From Burkholderia diffusa (GTDB lineage: Bacteria > Pseudomonadota > Gammaproteobacteria > Burkholderiales > Burkholderiaceae): DNA of 64,000 nucleotides. The notes under the pieces are model-generated. The model was not told the DNA's origin, did not search any database, and saw only the letters and a list, made by a program, of their open reading frames with translations. The stretch lies in NCBI RefSeq assembly GCF_001718315.1, contig NZ_CP013363.1:1302001-1366000 (forward strand), written 5' to 3'. The position numbers were made by a program, and so were the translations under genes. Each line of letters starts with the position of its first letter. Positions within the stretch are counted from its first letter, which is position 1. Positions 1-9,848 of this stretch are shown one piece after another.

Positions 1-525
1 ATCGCCGATCTGCGTCATCGTCCGCAGGCAATCCACCGCGAGTTGCTGATAGACCCGCGTGCCGTTCGCCTTCGCGTCGATCTCCGCGTCGCTCAACCGC
101 CGCACCACGCGACCCGGCACGCCCGCGAGCAGCACGCCGCGCGGCACATCGTAGCCCGCTTTCACGAACGCGCAGGCCGCGACGATCGTCGTCGCGCCGA
201 TCGTCGCGCCATCCATCACGACCGCATTCATCCCGATCATCGTGTCCGGTTCGAGCGTCGCGCCGTGCACGATCGCGCCATGGCCGACGTGGCTGTTCAC
301 GCCGAGCCGGCACGTCTCGCCGATGCCGACGTGCAGCACGCAGCCGTCCTGCACGTTGCTGCCGTCCCCGACGACGATCGCGCCGAAGTCGCCGCGCAGG
401 CTCGCATGCGGGCCGATGTAGCAGCCCGCGCCGATCGTCACGTCGCCGATCACGACCGCGCTCGGATGAACGTACGCGGACGGATCGACGCGCGGGCGCG
501 TTCCGTTGAACTCGAACAGCGGCAT
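1..525 (-). CDS. Gamma carbonic anhydrase-like hexapeptide-repeat protein (3' end cut by window edge)
   Basis: Left-handed beta-helix protein of the gamma-carbonic anhydrase/PaaY/CaiE group. The ATG at 525 opens MPLFEFNGTRPRVDPSAYVH, then hexapeptide repeats follow (VVIGDVTIGAG, ASLRGDFGAIVVGDG). A His-rich stretch (VLHVGIGETCRLGVNSHVGH, residues about 64-83) supplies likely metal ligands. All 175 visible codons are open and the frame reaches base 1 exactly, so only a short tail can be missing compared with relatives of about 175-200 residues. It starts 3 bp after the etfA stop and is probably the last gene of the hsaD-SDR-etfBA operon. PaaY-type members are thioesterases that rescue stalled CoA intermediates, so a similar role in steroid CoA metabolism is possible but unproven. 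Confidence 0.85.
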   Translation of the reverse strand, partial: MPLFEFNGTRPRVDPSAYVHPSAVVIGDVTIGAGCYIGPHASLRGDFGAIVVGDGSNVQDGCVLHVGIGETCRLGVNSHVGHGAIVHGATLEPDTMIGMNAVVMDGATIGATTIVAACAFVKAGYDVPRGVLLAGVPGRVVRRLSDAEIDAKANGTRVYQQLAVDCLRTMTQIGD

Positions 526-528
526 CGC

Positions 529-1479
529 TCAGAGCACCGCGGCCGCTTCGGGAACGAGCGCGAACAGATCGCCGACCACGCCGTAGTCGGCCACGCTGAA
601 GATCGGCGCGTCCGGATCCTTGTTGATCGCGACGATCACCTGCGAATCCTTCATGCCGGCCAAGTGCTGGATCGCACCCGAGATGCCGACCGCGATGTAC
701 AGCTGCGGCGCGACGATCTTGCCGGTCTGGCCGACCTGGTAGTCGTTCGGCACATAGCCTGCGTCGACTGCCGCGCGCGATGCGCCCAGCGCCGCCGACA
801 GCTTGTCGGCCAGCGGCTCCAGCACCTTCGTGTAGTTCTCGCCGCTGCCCAGGCCGCGGCCACCGGACACGATGATCTTCGCGCTGGTGAGTTCCGGGCG
901 ATCGAGCTTCGTCATCTCCCGGCTGATGAACTGCGACACAGCCGTGTCCGCCGCTGCTTCGATCGTCTCGACCACTGCGCTGCCGCCTTCGGCCGCAACC
1001 GGATCGAAACCCGTCGCGCGCACCGTGATCACCTTGATCGCGTCGCTCGACTGCACCGTCGCGATCGCGTTGCCTGCGTAGATCGGACGTTCGAACGTAT
1101 CGACCGAAACAACCGCCGTGATGTCCGAAATCTGCGCGACGTCGAGCTTCGCCGCGATGCGCGGCGCGACGTTCTTGCCATAGGCGGTTGCCGGCGCGAG
1201 GATGTGCGAGTAGTGCTCCGCGATGGTCAGCACCGTCGCTTCGATGTTCTCCGCGAGCCCGTCGGCAAGCTGCGGCGCGTCGGCCAGCAGCACCTTCGAA
1301 ACGCCGGCGATCTTCGCCGCTGCGTCTGCCGCTGCTTGTGCATCGTGGCCTGCGACCAGCACGTGAACGTCGCCGCCAATGGCCTGCGCGGCCGCCACCG
1401 CATTCAGCGTCGCGGCCTTGATCGGCGAAGCTCCGCCTGCCGATGCCTTATCGTGCTCGGCGATTACCAGAATCGTCAT
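529..1479 (-). CDS. etfA: Electron transfer flavoprotein subunit alpha
   Basis: FAD-carrying subunit of ETF, 316 residues, the family's normal length. It accepts electrons from acyl-CoA dehydrogenases and passes them to ETF-ubiquinone oxidoreductase. The C-terminal FAD domain is clear: [12 protein letters not shown], then [19 protein letters not shown], then [17 protein letters not shown] and [11 protein letters not shown]. The N-terminus [10 protein letters not shown] is typical. It follows etfB by 16 bp in the same operon. Linkage to a cluster with four acyl-CoA dehydrogenase genes suggests it serves as a dedicated electron sink for steroid ring oxidation, but a general role in fatty-acid oxidation cannot be excluded. 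Confidence 0.96.
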   Translation of the reverse strand: MTILVIAEHDKASAGGASPIKAATLNAVAAAQAIGGDVHVLVAGHDAQAAADAAAKIAGVSKVLLADAPQLADGLAENIEATVLTIAEHYSHILAPATAYGKNVAPRIAAKLDVAQISDITAVVSVDTFERPIYAGNAIATVQSSDAIKVITVRATGFDPVAAEGGSAVVETIEAAADTAVSQFISREMTKLDRPELTSAKIIVSGGRGLGSGENYTKVLEPLADKLSAALGASRAAVDAGYVPNDYQVGQTGKIVAPQLYIAVGISGAIQHLAGMKDSQVIVAINKDPDAPIFSVADYGVVGDLFALVPEAAAVL

Positions 1480-1495
1480 TTCTTTCCGCTCCCTC

Positions 1496-2245
1496 TTACA
1501 GCACCTTGGCTTCGGTCTTCAGCTTCTCGACCAGCGTCTTCACGTCCGGCACCTTCACACCGGCCGCGCGCTTCGGCGGCTCGGCCACCTTCAGCGTCTT
1601 CAGACGCGGCGCGACGTCCACGCCCAGGTCTTCCGGTTTCACCGTTTCCAGCGGCTTCTTCTTCGCCTTCATGATGTTCGGCAGCGTCACGTAGCGCGGC
1701 TCGTTCAGGCGCAGATCCGTCGTGACGACCGCCGGCAGTTGAAGCGACAGCGTTTCCGCGCCGCCGTCGACTTCGCGTGCGACCGTGGCCTTACCGTCGG
1801 CGATCGTGACCTTCGATGCGAACGTCGCTTGCGGCAGGCCCGCCAGCGCGGCCAGCATCTGGCCCGTCTGGTTCGAATCGTCGTCGATTGCCTGCTTGCC
1901 GAGGATCACGAGTTGCGGCTGTTCCTTGTCGACCAGCGCCTTCAGGATCTTCGCGACGGCCAGCGGCTCGACGCCGTCGTTCGACTCGACGAGGATCGCG
2001 CGATCCGCGCCGATCGCCAGCGCCGTGCGCAGCGTTTCCTGCGCTTGTGCAACGCCGACCGACACGGCGATCACTTCGGTCGCCGCACCCGCTTCCTTCA
2101 GGCGCACGGCTTCTTCAACGGCGATTTCGTCAAACGGGTTCATCGACATCTTCACGTTCGCGATATCGACGCCGGATTGATCGGACTTCACGCCGACCTT
2201 CACGTTCGCGTCGACCACACGCTTCACTGCAACGAGCGCTTTCAA
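1496..2245 (-). CDS. etfB: Electron transfer flavoprotein subunit beta
   Basis: AMP-binding subunit of ETF, 249 residues when started at the TTG at 2245 ([20 protein letters not shown]). This length and N-terminus match the family. An AGGAGA Shine-Dalgarno lies 7 bases upstream of the TTG, which decides the start. The frame stays open further upstream but that extension lacks family sequence. Family features include [21 protein letters not shown] near residue 40 and the C-terminal run [18 protein letters not shown]. It lies between the SDR gene (38 bp upstream) and etfA. It forms the heterodimer with EtfA that collects electrons from FadE-type enzymes. Confidence 0.95.
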   Translation of the reverse strand: MKALVAVKRVVDANVKVGVKSDQSGVDIANVKMSMNPFDEIAVEEAVRLKEAGAATEVIAVSVGVAQAQETLRTALAIGADRAILVESNDGVEPLAVAKILKALVDKEQPQLVILGKQAIDDDSNQTGQMLAALAGLPQATFASKVTIADGKATVAREVDGGAETLSLQLPAVVTTDLRLNEPRYVTLPNIMKAKKKPLETVKPEDLGVDVAPRLKTLKVAEPPKRAAGVKVPDVKTLVEKLKTEAKVL

Positions 2246-2283
2246 CTGCCTGTCTCCTGTTTCGTTTCGACCGCCGCGGCGCA

Positions 2284-3072
2284 TCAGCGCGCGGTGTATC
2301 CGCCGTCGATCACCAGCTCCGCTCCCGTCACGTAGCGCCCCGCCGGCGACACGAGATACAGGATGCCGGCCGCGATGTCGCGCGGGCTGCCGATCTTCGC
2401 CATCGGCACGTGCGTCTGCATGTATTCGAACGCGCGGTCCGGATCCTGGCCCATCTGCCGGAATGCGTCCTCGAGCATCGGCGTGCGGATGTAGCCCGGA
2501 TGCACCGAGTTCGCGCGGATGTTCTTCGCCGCATACAGCATCGCATCGACCTTCGCCATCATCCGCACCGCGGCCTTCGACGCGTGATACGCGGGCACGT
2601 CGGGGCCGCCGACGATCCCGTACATCGACGACAGGTTCACGATCGAGCCGCCGCCCGCCGCCTCGATGTGTGGAATCGCGGCGCGCGTGCACAGGAACAC
2701 GCCGTTGACGTTCACGTCCTGCACGCGCTGCCATTGCGCGAGCGTGAGTTCGTGCGTCGGCACGTTGTTCCCTTCGATGCCCGCGTTGTTTACGAGCACG
2801 TCGAGGCGGCCGAAGCGCGCGACGACCTCGCCGAACACGCGCGCCACATCGGCCTCGCGCGTCACGTCGAGCGACCAGAACGCGGCCTGGCCGCCCTGCG
2901 CGCGGATCTCCTCGACGAGCGCTTCCGCCGGTTGCGACAGCACGTCGAGGATCGCGACGCTCGCGCCGGCCGCGGCCAGCGTGCGCGCCGTTTCCGCGCC
3001 GATGCCGCGTGCGCCGCCGGTGATCGCGGCCACCTTGCCGCGCAGGTCGAACAGGTCTTCGATGAGTTTCAT
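2284..3072 (-). CDS. SDR family NAD(P)-dependent oxidoreductase
   Basis: Classical short-chain dehydrogenase, 262 residues. It has the cofactor motif TGGARGIG near residue 18, the NNAG motif, the catalytic set [21 protein letters not shown] (Ser, Tyr, Lys) and the C-terminal signature [16 protein letters not shown]. It lies 62 bp after the hsaD-like gene and before etfB in one operon. Steroid clusters contain several SDRs acting as 3-, 7-, 12- or 17-hydroxysteroid dehydrogenases. This gene may be one of them, but sequence alone does not give the position or stereochemistry. Confidence 0.9.
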   Translation of the reverse strand: MKLIEDLFDLRGKVAAITGGARGIGAETARTLAAAGASVAILDVLSQPAEALVEEIRAQGGQAAFWSLDVTREADVARVFGEVVARFGRLDVLVNNAGIEGNNVPTHELTLAQWQRVQDVNVNGVFLCTRAAIPHIEAAGGGSIVNLSSMYGIVGGPDVPAYHASKAAVRMMAKVDAMLYAAKNIRANSVHPGYIRTPMLEDAFRQMGQDPDRAFEYMQTHVPMAKIGSPRDIAAGILYLVSPAGRYVTGAELVIDGGYTAR

Positions 3073-3134
3073 TGTGTCTCCGTGTAGTCAGGCGAACCGG
3101 CGTTGAACGGGCCGGTCATCAAGGGCCTCCGGCG

Positions 3135-3980
3135 TTATCGCGCGGCGACCGCGGCAGGCGCCGCGAGGAAATCGAGGCATTCGCGGTTGAAATACGCCGC
3201 GTGCTCCACCATGACCCAGTGGCCGCAGCGGTTCAGCAGCACGAAGCGCGCGTCGCGACAGCGTTCGAGGAACGTCAGCGCGCCGCCGACCGGATTGAAG
3301 CGATCGTCCGTGCCCCAGAAACCGAGCACCGGGCAGCGCAGGTCGCCGAGCGCACCCGTCAGGTTCGGCACGCTCATCGTCGACAGCACTTCGGTCGGCT
3401 GCTCGACGCACACCTTCATGCGCTCGGCGACGAGCGCGTCGGTGACGATCGCCGGGTCGTGCACCAGCAGCGTGAGCAACTCGCGCATGGTGTCGTCATT
3501 CATCTGGCGATTGGTGAACAGCTTCACCATCCGCTGGATCCCTTCCATGCGGAAATAGGTGTCGCGATCCTCGACGCCGCCCGGCGCCATCATGATCAGC
3601 CTGTCGACTTCGTCCGGGTAATCGAGCGCGTATTTCAGCGCGATCGCGCCGCCGAGCGAGTTGCCCAGCAGCACGGCCGGCCCGATGCCCAGCGCGGACA
3701 GCTGCGCATGCAGCGCGCCGACGAAGAAATCGAGCGTGTAGGCGACGTCGGACGGCTTCGACGACTGCCCGTACCCCGGAAGGTCGACGACGATCGCACG
3801 ATGGCCGGCGGCCGCGAATGCGGGGTAGTTGTGCTTGAAGTTGCTGAAACCGCTGGCGCCCGGGCCGCTGCCGTGGATGAACACCACCGGGCGGCCTTCG
3901 CCCGCCTCGAAATGATGCAGGCGCAGGCCGCCCGGTACGTCGGTGAAGGTGCCGGCAGGCGGCGTCGTGGGGGTCGTCAT
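3135..3980 (-). CDS. hsaD: Alpha/beta hydrolase, meta-cleavage product hydrolase (HsaD/TesD type)
   Basis: Carbon-carbon bond hydrolase predicted to split 4,5-9,10-diseco steroid acid (DSHA) into HIP and a C5 hydroxydienoate. It has 281 residues from the ATG at 3980, preceded by GGAGACACCCCGCG. A longer upstream reading is open but lacks support. The triad is visible: nucleophile Ser108 in GNSLGG, acid Asp226 in WGTDDRF, His254 in RCGHW. The oxyanion region HGSGPGASGFSNF (residues 36-48) is typical of BphD/HsaD enzymes. It heads the minus-strand operon and diverges from the SDR at 4118. The steroid assignment rests on context with hsaA, hsaB, hsaC and hsaE-G in the window. Confidence 0.9.
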   Translation of the reverse strand: MTTPTTPPAGTFTDVPGGLRLHHFEAGEGRPVVFIHGSGPGASGFSNFKHNYPAFAAAGHRAIVVDLPGYGQSSKPSDVAYTLDFFVGALHAQLSALGIGPAVLLGNSLGGAIALKYALDYPDEVDRLIMMAPGGVEDRDTYFRMEGIQRMVKLFTNRQMNDDTMRELLTLLVHDPAIVTDALVAERMKVCVEQPTEVLSTMSVPNLTGALGDLRCPVLGFWGTDDRFNPVGGALTFLERCRDARFVLLNRCGHWVMVEHAAYFNRECLDFLAAPAAVAAR

Positions 3981-4117
3981 CGCGGGGTGTCTCCTTCGTC
4001 GGTCGATGGATGCTGCCATGATGATTGCGTCGCGGGCGCCGGCCGGCATCATCCTTTCAGACTACGAAGCGGCGCGCGCTTGTTCCTATCATCGGGCCAC
4101 CGAAACGGAGGCAGACG

Positions 4118-4897
4118 ATGAACGGATTCGACTACAGCGGCAGGACAGTGCTCGTGACGGGCGGCACCAAGGGCATCGGGCGGCGCATCGCCGAGCGGTT
4201 TCTCGCGGCGGGCGCACGCGTGTTCGTGTGCGGGCGCAGCGCACCCGACACGCCGCCTTCGGCCGGCGGGCGTACGGCCACCTTCGTCGCGGCCGACCTG
4301 CGCGACATCGAACAGGTCGACGCGATGCTCGCGACGATCCGCGACGCCACCGGTTGCCTCGACGTGCTGGTCAACAACGCGGGCGGCTCGCCGTTCGTGC
4401 TCGCGGCCGACGCATCGCCGCGCTTCACCGAATCGATCGTGCGTCTCAACCTGATCGCACCGCTGCAGCTCGCGCAGCGCGTAAACGCCATCATGCAGCC
4501 GCAGCCGCACGGCGGCGTGATGCTGTTCATCGCGAGCGTCAGCGCCTCGCGGCCGTCGCCCGGCACCGCCGCCTACGGCGCCGCGAAGGCGGGCCTCGTG
4601 AACGCGGTCACGTCGCTCGCGGTCGAGTGGGCCCCGCGCGTGCGTGTGTGCGCGATCAGCCCGAGCCTCGTGCAGACGGAATCTGCGACCGAAGGCCACT
4701 ACGGCGACGACGCCGCGCTCGATGCGATCCGCGCGACGATTCCCGCCGGACGGCTTGCGACGCCCGACGACGTCGCATCGGCGTGCCTGTTCCTCGCGTC
4801 GCCCGCTGCGTCGTACACGTCCGGTTCCAACTTGCGGCTCGACGGCGGCGGCGAACGGCCCGCGTTCCTCGCGGCGGCACAAACGGAATCGCGCTGA
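4118..4897 (+). CDS. SDR family oxidoreductase
   Basis: Short-chain dehydrogenase of 259 residues from the ATG at 4118, with GGAGG positioned upstream. Motifs are VLVTGGTKGIGRRIAERF (residues 10-27), NNAGG, the catalytic FIASVSASRPSPGTAAYGAAK and the C-terminal YTSGSNLRLDGGG. It is divergent from the hsaD operon with 137 bp between starts and is followed by the DUF1302 gene, so it may be first in the plus-strand operon. Which hydroxyl or ketone it acts on is unknown. A hydroxysteroid dehydrogenase role is inferred from context only. Confidence 0.88.
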   Translation: MNGFDYSGRTVLVTGGTKGIGRRIAERFLAAGARVFVCGRSAPDTPPSAGGRTATFVAADLRDIEQVDAMLATIRDATGCLDVLVNNAGGSPFVLAADASPRFTESIVRLNLIAPLQLAQRVNAIMQPQPHGGVMLFIASVSASRPSPGTAAYGAAKAGLVNAVTSLAVEWAPRVRVCAISPSLVQTESATEGHYGDDAALDAIRATIPAGRLATPDDVASACLFLASPAASYTSGSNLRLDGGGERPAFLAAAQTESR

Positions 4898-5048
4898 TGC
4901 CTGCAACGCACGGCGGCGCGCTCCGATCGTTTCCAGTCCTAGGGAAGTCATCTAGTTCATTTTGACGATTCCCTGCTACCGCGATCTCCCTACTCTGCCT
5001 CTCACGACAACCACAGTCGACCGTCGTCGATACCCCAGAGGAGACACC
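4898..5048 (+). promoter_or_regulatory. Gap before the DUF1302 gene with imperfect inverted repeat
   Basis: The 151-bp gap between the SDR and DUF1302 genes contains AGGGAAGTCA at 4940-4949 and TGACGATTCCCT at 4967-4978. Together they form an imperfect inverted repeat (AGGGAA/TTCCCT ends) around an AT-rich centre. A TTGACG hexamer at 4966-4971 could act as a -35 element, but no convincing -10 is correctly spaced. A promoter or operator for the envelope and C5-acid genes is plausible. The assignment is weak. Confidence 0.3.
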
Positions 5049-6614
5049 ATGCATCAACGGATTTCGCGCCGTACCGGCAAGCGGGCCACCGCCACGCTGT
5101 CGACGCTGGCCGCCGCGCTGCTGACGTGCGCCGTTCCCGACGCGCACGCAGGCAGCACGATCGAGCTAGGCGCCGACACGACGCTGGACTACACGTTCAC
5201 GCTGAGTTACGGCCTCGGCATGCGCACGCGTGCGCCGAGCGGCAATCTGCTGACGCCCTCGAACATCAATGGCGACGACGGCGATCGCAACTTCGCGAAG
5301 AACAAGCTGATCGAGAACCAGGTCAGCCTGCTCGGCGAAGTGAACCTGAAGCATGACGACTGGGGCGTGTTCGTCCGCGCGAGCACGTTCTACGATCAGG
5401 CCTATCACCGGCCGAACTACAACGACGCTCCGGGCACCGTGAACCAGTCGGGCCAGTACAACAACTTCACGAGCGACGCGCGCTACTGGTCGGGCGGCCA
5501 CACGACGCTGCTCGCCGCCTACGCGTACAACACCTTCAAGATCGGCGCGACGAGCCTGAACGTCAAGGTCGGCGACCAGGTGGTCGCCTGGGGCGAAAGC
5601 CTGTTCTTCCCGAACATCGCGGGCGCGCAAGGGCCGGCAGACGCGACCAAGTCCTATGTCGCGGGCGCTCAGGTGAAGGACATCCTGCTGCCGGTGCCGC
5701 AGATCTCGACGCAATGGCAGATCACGCCGAACTTCAGCCTGCTCGGCTACTACCAGTTCTCGTTCCAGCAGAACCGCCTGACCGCGCCGGGCACGTACTG
5801 GAGCTATTCGGACGTGGTCGGCCCGGGCGCGCAGTTCATCATCGGCCCGGGCGGGATGATCATTCCGCGCGGGGCCGACGACAAGCCGAGCGCCCGCAAC
5901 CAGTGGGGTGTCGGCGCACGCTTGCGCGTGTTCGGCGATACCGAGCTCGGCGTGTATCACCTGCATTACAACGACATGAACCCCAGCGTCGTCACGTCGT
6001 TCTACCCCGTGCTCCAATACCGGCAGACCTATTTCAACAACATCAAGCTGACGGGCGCGAGCTTCTCGACACAGGTCGGTCCGGTCAACGTCGCGGGCGA
6101 AGCGTCATACCGCCAGGGCGCCGCCGTGCTCGTCAACACGCCGACGGGTGCGCAGGCAACGCGCGCGAACGTCACGCAACTCAACCTGTCCGGCATCTAT
6201 TCGATCGGGCCGAGCTTCCTCGCGAATTCGCAGTCGCTCGTCGGTGAAATCACGTACGTGCATGCGGGCGGCATCTCGGCCGTCGACGGCTCGACCACAC
6301 TCGCGAACACGCGCAACGCGCTCGGCCTCGAATTGGCCTGGACCCTCAGCTACAAGAACGTGTTCAACGGCTGGGATCTCGACGTGCCGCTCACGTATAC
6401 GCACGACCTGGCGGGTACATCGCCGCTGGCCGGCGCTCTCGGCTCGCTGACGGGCCAGGGCGACCACCGCGTGACGGCCGGCGTCACGTTCACGCGCCTG
6501 AGCAACCTGTCGCTGTCGCTCGTCTACGCGAAGTTCCTCGGTTCGCCGAATCCTGTCACGCGTCCGCTCGCCGATCGCGACTACGTGCTCGCCACGGCGA
6601 CCTACCACTTCTGA
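5049..6614 (+). CDS. DUF1302 family outer-membrane protein
   Basis: 521-residue protein of the DUF1302 family, predicted to form an outer-membrane beta-barrel. The start is the ATG at 5049 after a GAGGAGACACC ribosome site. The N-terminus has twin basic residues, a hydrophobic core and an AHAG-type cleavage region near residue 37, giving a Sec signal peptide. The mature part is rich in Tyr, Asn and Gly in alternating polar/apolar strands and ends in an aromatic residue (ATYHF), as barrel proteins do. DUF1302 genes are almost always followed by a DUF1329 gene, as here (41 bp). In steroid and other hydrophobic-substrate clusters the pair is thought to aid uptake across the outer membrane. Confidence 0.92.
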   Translation: MHQRISRRTGKRATATLSTLAAALLTCAVPDAHAGSTIELGADTTLDYTFTLSYGLGMRTRAPSGNLLTPSNINGDDGDRNFAKNKLIENQVSLLGEVNLKHDDWGVFVRASTFYDQAYHRPNYNDAPGTVNQSGQYNNFTSDARYWSGGHTTLLAAYAYNTFKIGATSLNVKVGDQVVAWGESLFFPNIAGAQGPADATKSYVAGAQVKDILLPVPQISTQWQITPNFSLLGYYQFSFQQNRLTAPGTYWSYSDVVGPGAQFIIGPGGMIIPRGADDKPSARNQWGVGARLRVFGDTELGVYHLHYNDMNPSVVTSFYPVLQYRQTYFNNIKLTGASFSTQVGPVNVAGEASYRQGAAVLVNTPTGAQATRANVTQLNLSGIYSIGPSFLANSQSLVGEITYVHAGGISAVDGSTTLANTRNALGLELAWTLSYKNVFNGWDLDVPLTYTHDLAGTSPLAGALGSLTGQGDHRVTAGVTFTRLSNLSLSLVYAKFLGSPNPVTRPLADRDYVLATATYHF

Positions 6615-6655
6615 GCGGCCCGGCCGCTCGTCACTCAGCAAGAAGAGGATTTGCC

Positions 6656-8038
6656 ATGAAACGAACTCGTCTCCCCCTCCTGCGCGCGTCGGTGATGGCC
6701 GCGTGCGCGCTCGTCGCGACGGCGTCGTTCCCGAAGGTCACGCCGGACGACCTGAAGGCGCTCGACGGCCCGCTCACGCCGATGGGCGCGGTGCGCGCCG
6801 CGAGCAAGGACAACGGCGTGCCGGAGTGGTCGGGCAAGTGGCTCGGCACGCCGCCCGACGTGCAGTACAAGCGCGGCGGCCGCTATCCCGATCCGTTCGC
6901 GAACGAAAAGCCGATCGCGACGATCACCGCCGAGAACATGGCGCAGTACGCGGAGCACCTGACCGACGGCCAGAAGGCGATGTTCAAGCGCTACCCGGCG
7001 ACGTTCAAGATCAACGTCTACCCGAGCCATCGCGACTTCCGCTACGCGGATTCCGTCTACAAGGACATCCGCACCTACGCGCCCGACTCGACGATGACGT
7101 CCGACGCGAACGGGTTGACCAACGCGCCGCCGCAGGTGCCGTACCCGATTCCGAAGACGGCCGCCGAGCTGCTGTGGAACCAGCGCTTCTCGTCGGCGAT
7201 CGGCACCGAGCAGGCGACCTACGACCAGGCGGTCGTGTACTCCGACGGCAACATCGCGTGGGGCAAGGTGCGCTACGACATCTACTCGCCGCGCAACGTC
7301 GGCAAGTACGACGTGAAGAGCGACCTGAACAACCGCACGTTCTACCGCAACGCGACGGAGCTGCCGCTGTCGGACCGCGGCTCGCTGATCGTCGGCTTCA
7401 CGAACTGGGACAAGGCCGGCGCCGACAACTCGTCGCGCACGTGGATGTACAACCCCGGCACACGGCGCGTGCGCCAGGCGCCGGAATACGGCTATGACCA
7501 GCCACAGGGCCCGGGCGGCTTCCGCACCGTCGACGACGACCGCCTGTACAACGGCCCCGGCGACCGCTACGACTGGAAGATCGTCGGCAAGCGCGAAGTG
7601 TACGTGCCGTACGACAACTACAAGGCGATGGACAGCTCGGTCAAGTATGCGGACCTGCTGACCAAGGGCCACGAGAATCCGTCGTACATCCGCTACGAGC
7701 TGCATCGCGTATGGGTACTGCAGGCGACGTTGAAGAGCGGCTACCGCCACCAGTACGCGAAGCGCGTGCTGTACATCGACGAGGATTCGTGGATGACGCT
7801 GCTCGCCGACAACTACGACGCACGCGGCCAGCTGTGGCGCACCAACGTCGCGACGACGCTGTACGCATTTGACGCGAAGACGTTCTACCCGGGCGTCGTG
7901 TTCTTCCACGACCTGATCTCCGGCGCGTACATGGCCGACCGCCTGACCAACGAAGGACCGATGCCGAAACTCGACAGCAGCCCGCAGTTCAGCGAGGCGT
8001 ATTTCTCGCCGGACGCGATCCGCAGTTCGGGTAACTAA
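6656..8038 (+). CDS. DUF1329 domain-containing envelope protein
   Basis: 460-residue member of the DUF1329 family, which is structurally related to LolA/LolB lipoprotein carriers. The N-terminus (MKRTRLPLLRASVMAACALVATASF) is a signal peptide. Family signatures include PEWSGKWLGTPPDVQYKRGG near residue 60 and VLYIDEDSWMTLLADNYDARG near residue 370. It is co-transcribed with the DUF1302 barrel gene. The likely role is periplasmic handling of a hydrophobic substrate such as a steroid, inferred from family context and the neighbouring degradation genes. Confidence 0.92.
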   Translation: MKRTRLPLLRASVMAACALVATASFPKVTPDDLKALDGPLTPMGAVRAASKDNGVPEWSGKWLGTPPDVQYKRGGRYPDPFANEKPIATITAENMAQYAEHLTDGQKAMFKRYPATFKINVYPSHRDFRYADSVYKDIRTYAPDSTMTSDANGLTNAPPQVPYPIPKTAAELLWNQRFSSAIGTEQATYDQAVVYSDGNIAWGKVRYDIYSPRNVGKYDVKSDLNNRTFYRNATELPLSDRGSLIVGFTNWDKAGADNSSRTWMYNPGTRRVRQAPEYGYDQPQGPGGFRTVDDDRLYNGPGDRYDWKIVGKREVYVPYDNYKAMDSSVKYADLLTKGHENPSYIRYELHRVWVLQATLKSGYRHQYAKRVLYIDEDSWMTLLADNYDARGQLWRTNVATTLYAFDAKTFYPGVVFFHDLISGAYMADRLTNEGPMPKLDSSPQFSEAYFSPDAIRSSGN

Positions 8039-8067
8039 GCATCCGGCGCGGCACGCCCACGCCCAAC

Positions 8068-8118
8068 GCGCCGGAGCCGCGCTCCGGCGCATGACGCCGC
8101 CCGAGACGGCGGCCTTTT
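8068..8118 (+). terminator. Two hairpins, the second followed by T-run (terminator or attenuator)
   Basis: GCGCCGGAG (8068-8076) pairs with CTCCGGCGC (8082-8090). Immediately after, GCCGCC (8096-8101) pairs with GGCGGC (8108-8113) and is followed by CTTTT. The structures sit between the DUF1329 stop and the hsaE start. Either transcription of the envelope pair ends here or it is attenuated before the hsaE-G-F genes. Confidence 0.55.
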
Positions 8119-8136
8119 CCATTCGAGGGCCCTTTC

Positions 8137-8919
8137 ATGTCTTCCCGCTTGCATACGACGCTCGGCGACGAGCTGTACGCCGCGTGGCACGCACGCGCAC
8201 CGGTCGCGCCGCTGTCGAGCCGCCCGCGCCGGCTGTCCCTCGACGATGCGTACCGCATCCAGCAACGCTTCATCGAACGCCGCGTCGAGCGCGGCGAATC
8301 GGTGGTCGGCAAGAAGATCGGCGTGACGAGCCAGGCCGTGCAGGACATGCTGAACGTGCGCCAGCCCGATTTCGGCATCCTGCTGTCCGGCATGCACTAC
8401 GCGGCCGGCGAGGCGATCGCCACCGAGTCGCTGATCGCGCCGCGCGCCGAAGGCGAGATCGCGTTCATCCTCGGGCGCGACCTGCGCGGCCCCGGCATCG
8501 ACCGCACCGACGTGATCGCCGCGACGGCCGCCGTCGCGCCCTGCTTCGAGATCGTCGATTCGCGCATCCGCGACTGGGCGATCCGCATCGAGGACACCGT
8601 CGCCGACAACGCATCGTGCGGCGTATACGTGCTCGGCGATGCGCGCGTCGACCCGCGCACGCTCGACCTCGCCGCGTGCGAGATGACGATCGAGAAGAAC
8701 GGCGAGCGTGTCGCGCAAGGCCGCGGCGATGCGGCGCTCGGCCACCCCGCCGACGCGGTCGCGTGGCTCGCGAACACCCTCGCCGAATACGACGTGCCGC
8801 TGATTGCCGGCGAGATCGTGCTGTCCGGCTCGCTCGCGAAACTGATTCCGGTCACGGCCGGCGACGCGCTGTCGATGCACATCTCCGGCATCGGCGGTTG
8901 CGACGTCCGCTTTATCTAA
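8137..8919 (+). CDS. hsaE: 2-hydroxypenta-2,4-dienoate hydratase (HsaE/TesE type)
   Basis: Fumarylacetoacetate-hydrolase-fold hydratase of 260 residues, normal for MhpD/HsaE. It adds water to 2-hydroxy-dienoates (2-hydroxyhexa-2,4-dienoate in steroid degradation) to give the 4-hydroxy-2-oxo acid. Typical motifs are [23 protein letters not shown] (residues about 59-81), the metal-site region [16 protein letters not shown] near residue 104 and [11 protein letters not shown] near 139. It is followed 13 bp later by the acylating aldehyde dehydrogenase and then the aldolase, the standard order for this three-step lower pathway. Confidence 0.93.
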   Translation: MSSRLHTTLGDELYAAWHARAPVAPLSSRPRRLSLDDAYRIQQRFIERRVERGESVVGKKIGVTSQAVQDMLNVRQPDFGILLSGMHYAAGEAIATESLIAPRAEGEIAFILGRDLRGPGIDRTDVIAATAAVAPCFEIVDSRIRDWAIRIEDTVADNASCGVYVLGDARVDPRTLDLAACEMTIEKNGERVAQGRGDAALGHPADAVAWLANTLAEYDVPLIAGEIVLSGSLAKLIPVTAGDALSMHISGIGGCDVRFI

Positions 8920-8932
8920 AGGAACGAACCTG

Positions 8933-9832
8933 ATGAAGAAAATCAAATGCGCACTGATCGGGCCCGGCAACATCGGCACCGACCTGCTGATCAAGCTGCG
9001 CCGCTCGCCACTGCTCGAACCCGTGTGGATGGTCGGCATCGACCCGGCATCCGACGGCCTCGCTCGCGCGCGCGAATTCGGGCTGAAGACCACCGACCAG
9101 GGCGTCGACGGGCTGCTGCCGCACGTCGTCGCCGACGACATCCGCATCGCATTCGACGCGACCTCGGCCTACGTGCACCGCGACAACTCCGACAAGCTGA
9201 CCGCGCTCGGCGTGAAGATGATCGACCTGACGCCCGCCGCGATCGGGCCGTATTGCGTGCCGCCGGTAAACCTCGACGCGCACCTCGACAGCGCGCAGAT
9301 GAACGTGAACATGGTGACCTGCGGCGGCCAGGCGACGATCCCGATGGTGTACGCGGTGTCGCGCGTGCAGCCGGTCGCGTATGGCGAGATCGTCGCAACC
9401 GTTTCGTCGCGCTCGGTCGGCCCCGGCACGCGCAAGAACATCGACGAATTCACGCGCACGACGTCCGGCGCGATCGAACAGGTCGGCGGCGCGCGCAGGG
9501 GCAAGGCGATCATCGTGATCAATCCGGCCGAACCGCCGCTGATCATGCGCGACACGATCCACTGCCTGACCGACGGCCCGCCCGACGTCGACGCGATCAC
9601 GGCGTCGGTGTACGCGATGGTCAAGGAAGTGCAGCGCTACGTGCCCGGCTATACGCTGAAGAACGGCCCGGTGTTCGACGGCAACCGCGTGTCGGTCTTC
9701 ATGGAAGTCGAGGGACTCGGCGACTACCTGCCGAAGTACGCTGGCAACCTCGACATCATGACCGCCGCCGCGGCCGCCACGGCCGAGCGTTTCGCCGAAC
9801 AGATGCTGGCCGCGACGGCCGCCACCGCTTGA
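8933..9832 (+). CDS. hsaG: Acetaldehyde/propionaldehyde dehydrogenase (acylating), HsaG/BphJ type
   Basis: CoA-acylating aldehyde dehydrogenase of 299 residues, the usual length for BphJ/MhpF/HsaG. It oxidises the aldehyde released by the partner aldolase to acyl-CoA using NAD+. Visible signatures are [16 protein letters not shown] near the N-terminus (nucleotide binding), [16 protein letters not shown] with the catalytic Cys (residue about 127) and [27 protein letters not shown] precedes the ATG. It lies between the hydratase and the aldolase, with which it forms a substrate-channelling complex in characterised systems. Confidence 0.95.
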   Translation: MKKIKCALIGPGNIGTDLLIKLRRSPLLEPVWMVGIDPASDGLARAREFGLKTTDQGVDGLLPHVVADDIRIAFDATSAYVHRDNSDKLTALGVKMIDLTPAAIGPYCVPPVNLDAHLDSAQMNVNMVTCGGQATIPMVYAVSRVQPVAYGEIVATVSSRSVGPGTRKNIDEFTRTTSGAIEQVGGARRGKAIIVINPAEPPLIMRDTIHCLTDGPPDVDAITASVYAMVKEVQRYVPGYTLKNGPVFDGNRVSVFMEVEGLGDYLPKYAGNLDIMTAAAAATAERFAEQMLAATAATA

Positions 9833-9848
9833 GTCGAGGAGTCACACG

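Noticed and set aside
4105-4120. Third copy of the CAGACGATG word before the SDR at 4118
   Set aside because: It is the ribosome site plus ATG of that gene, not an upstream operator.
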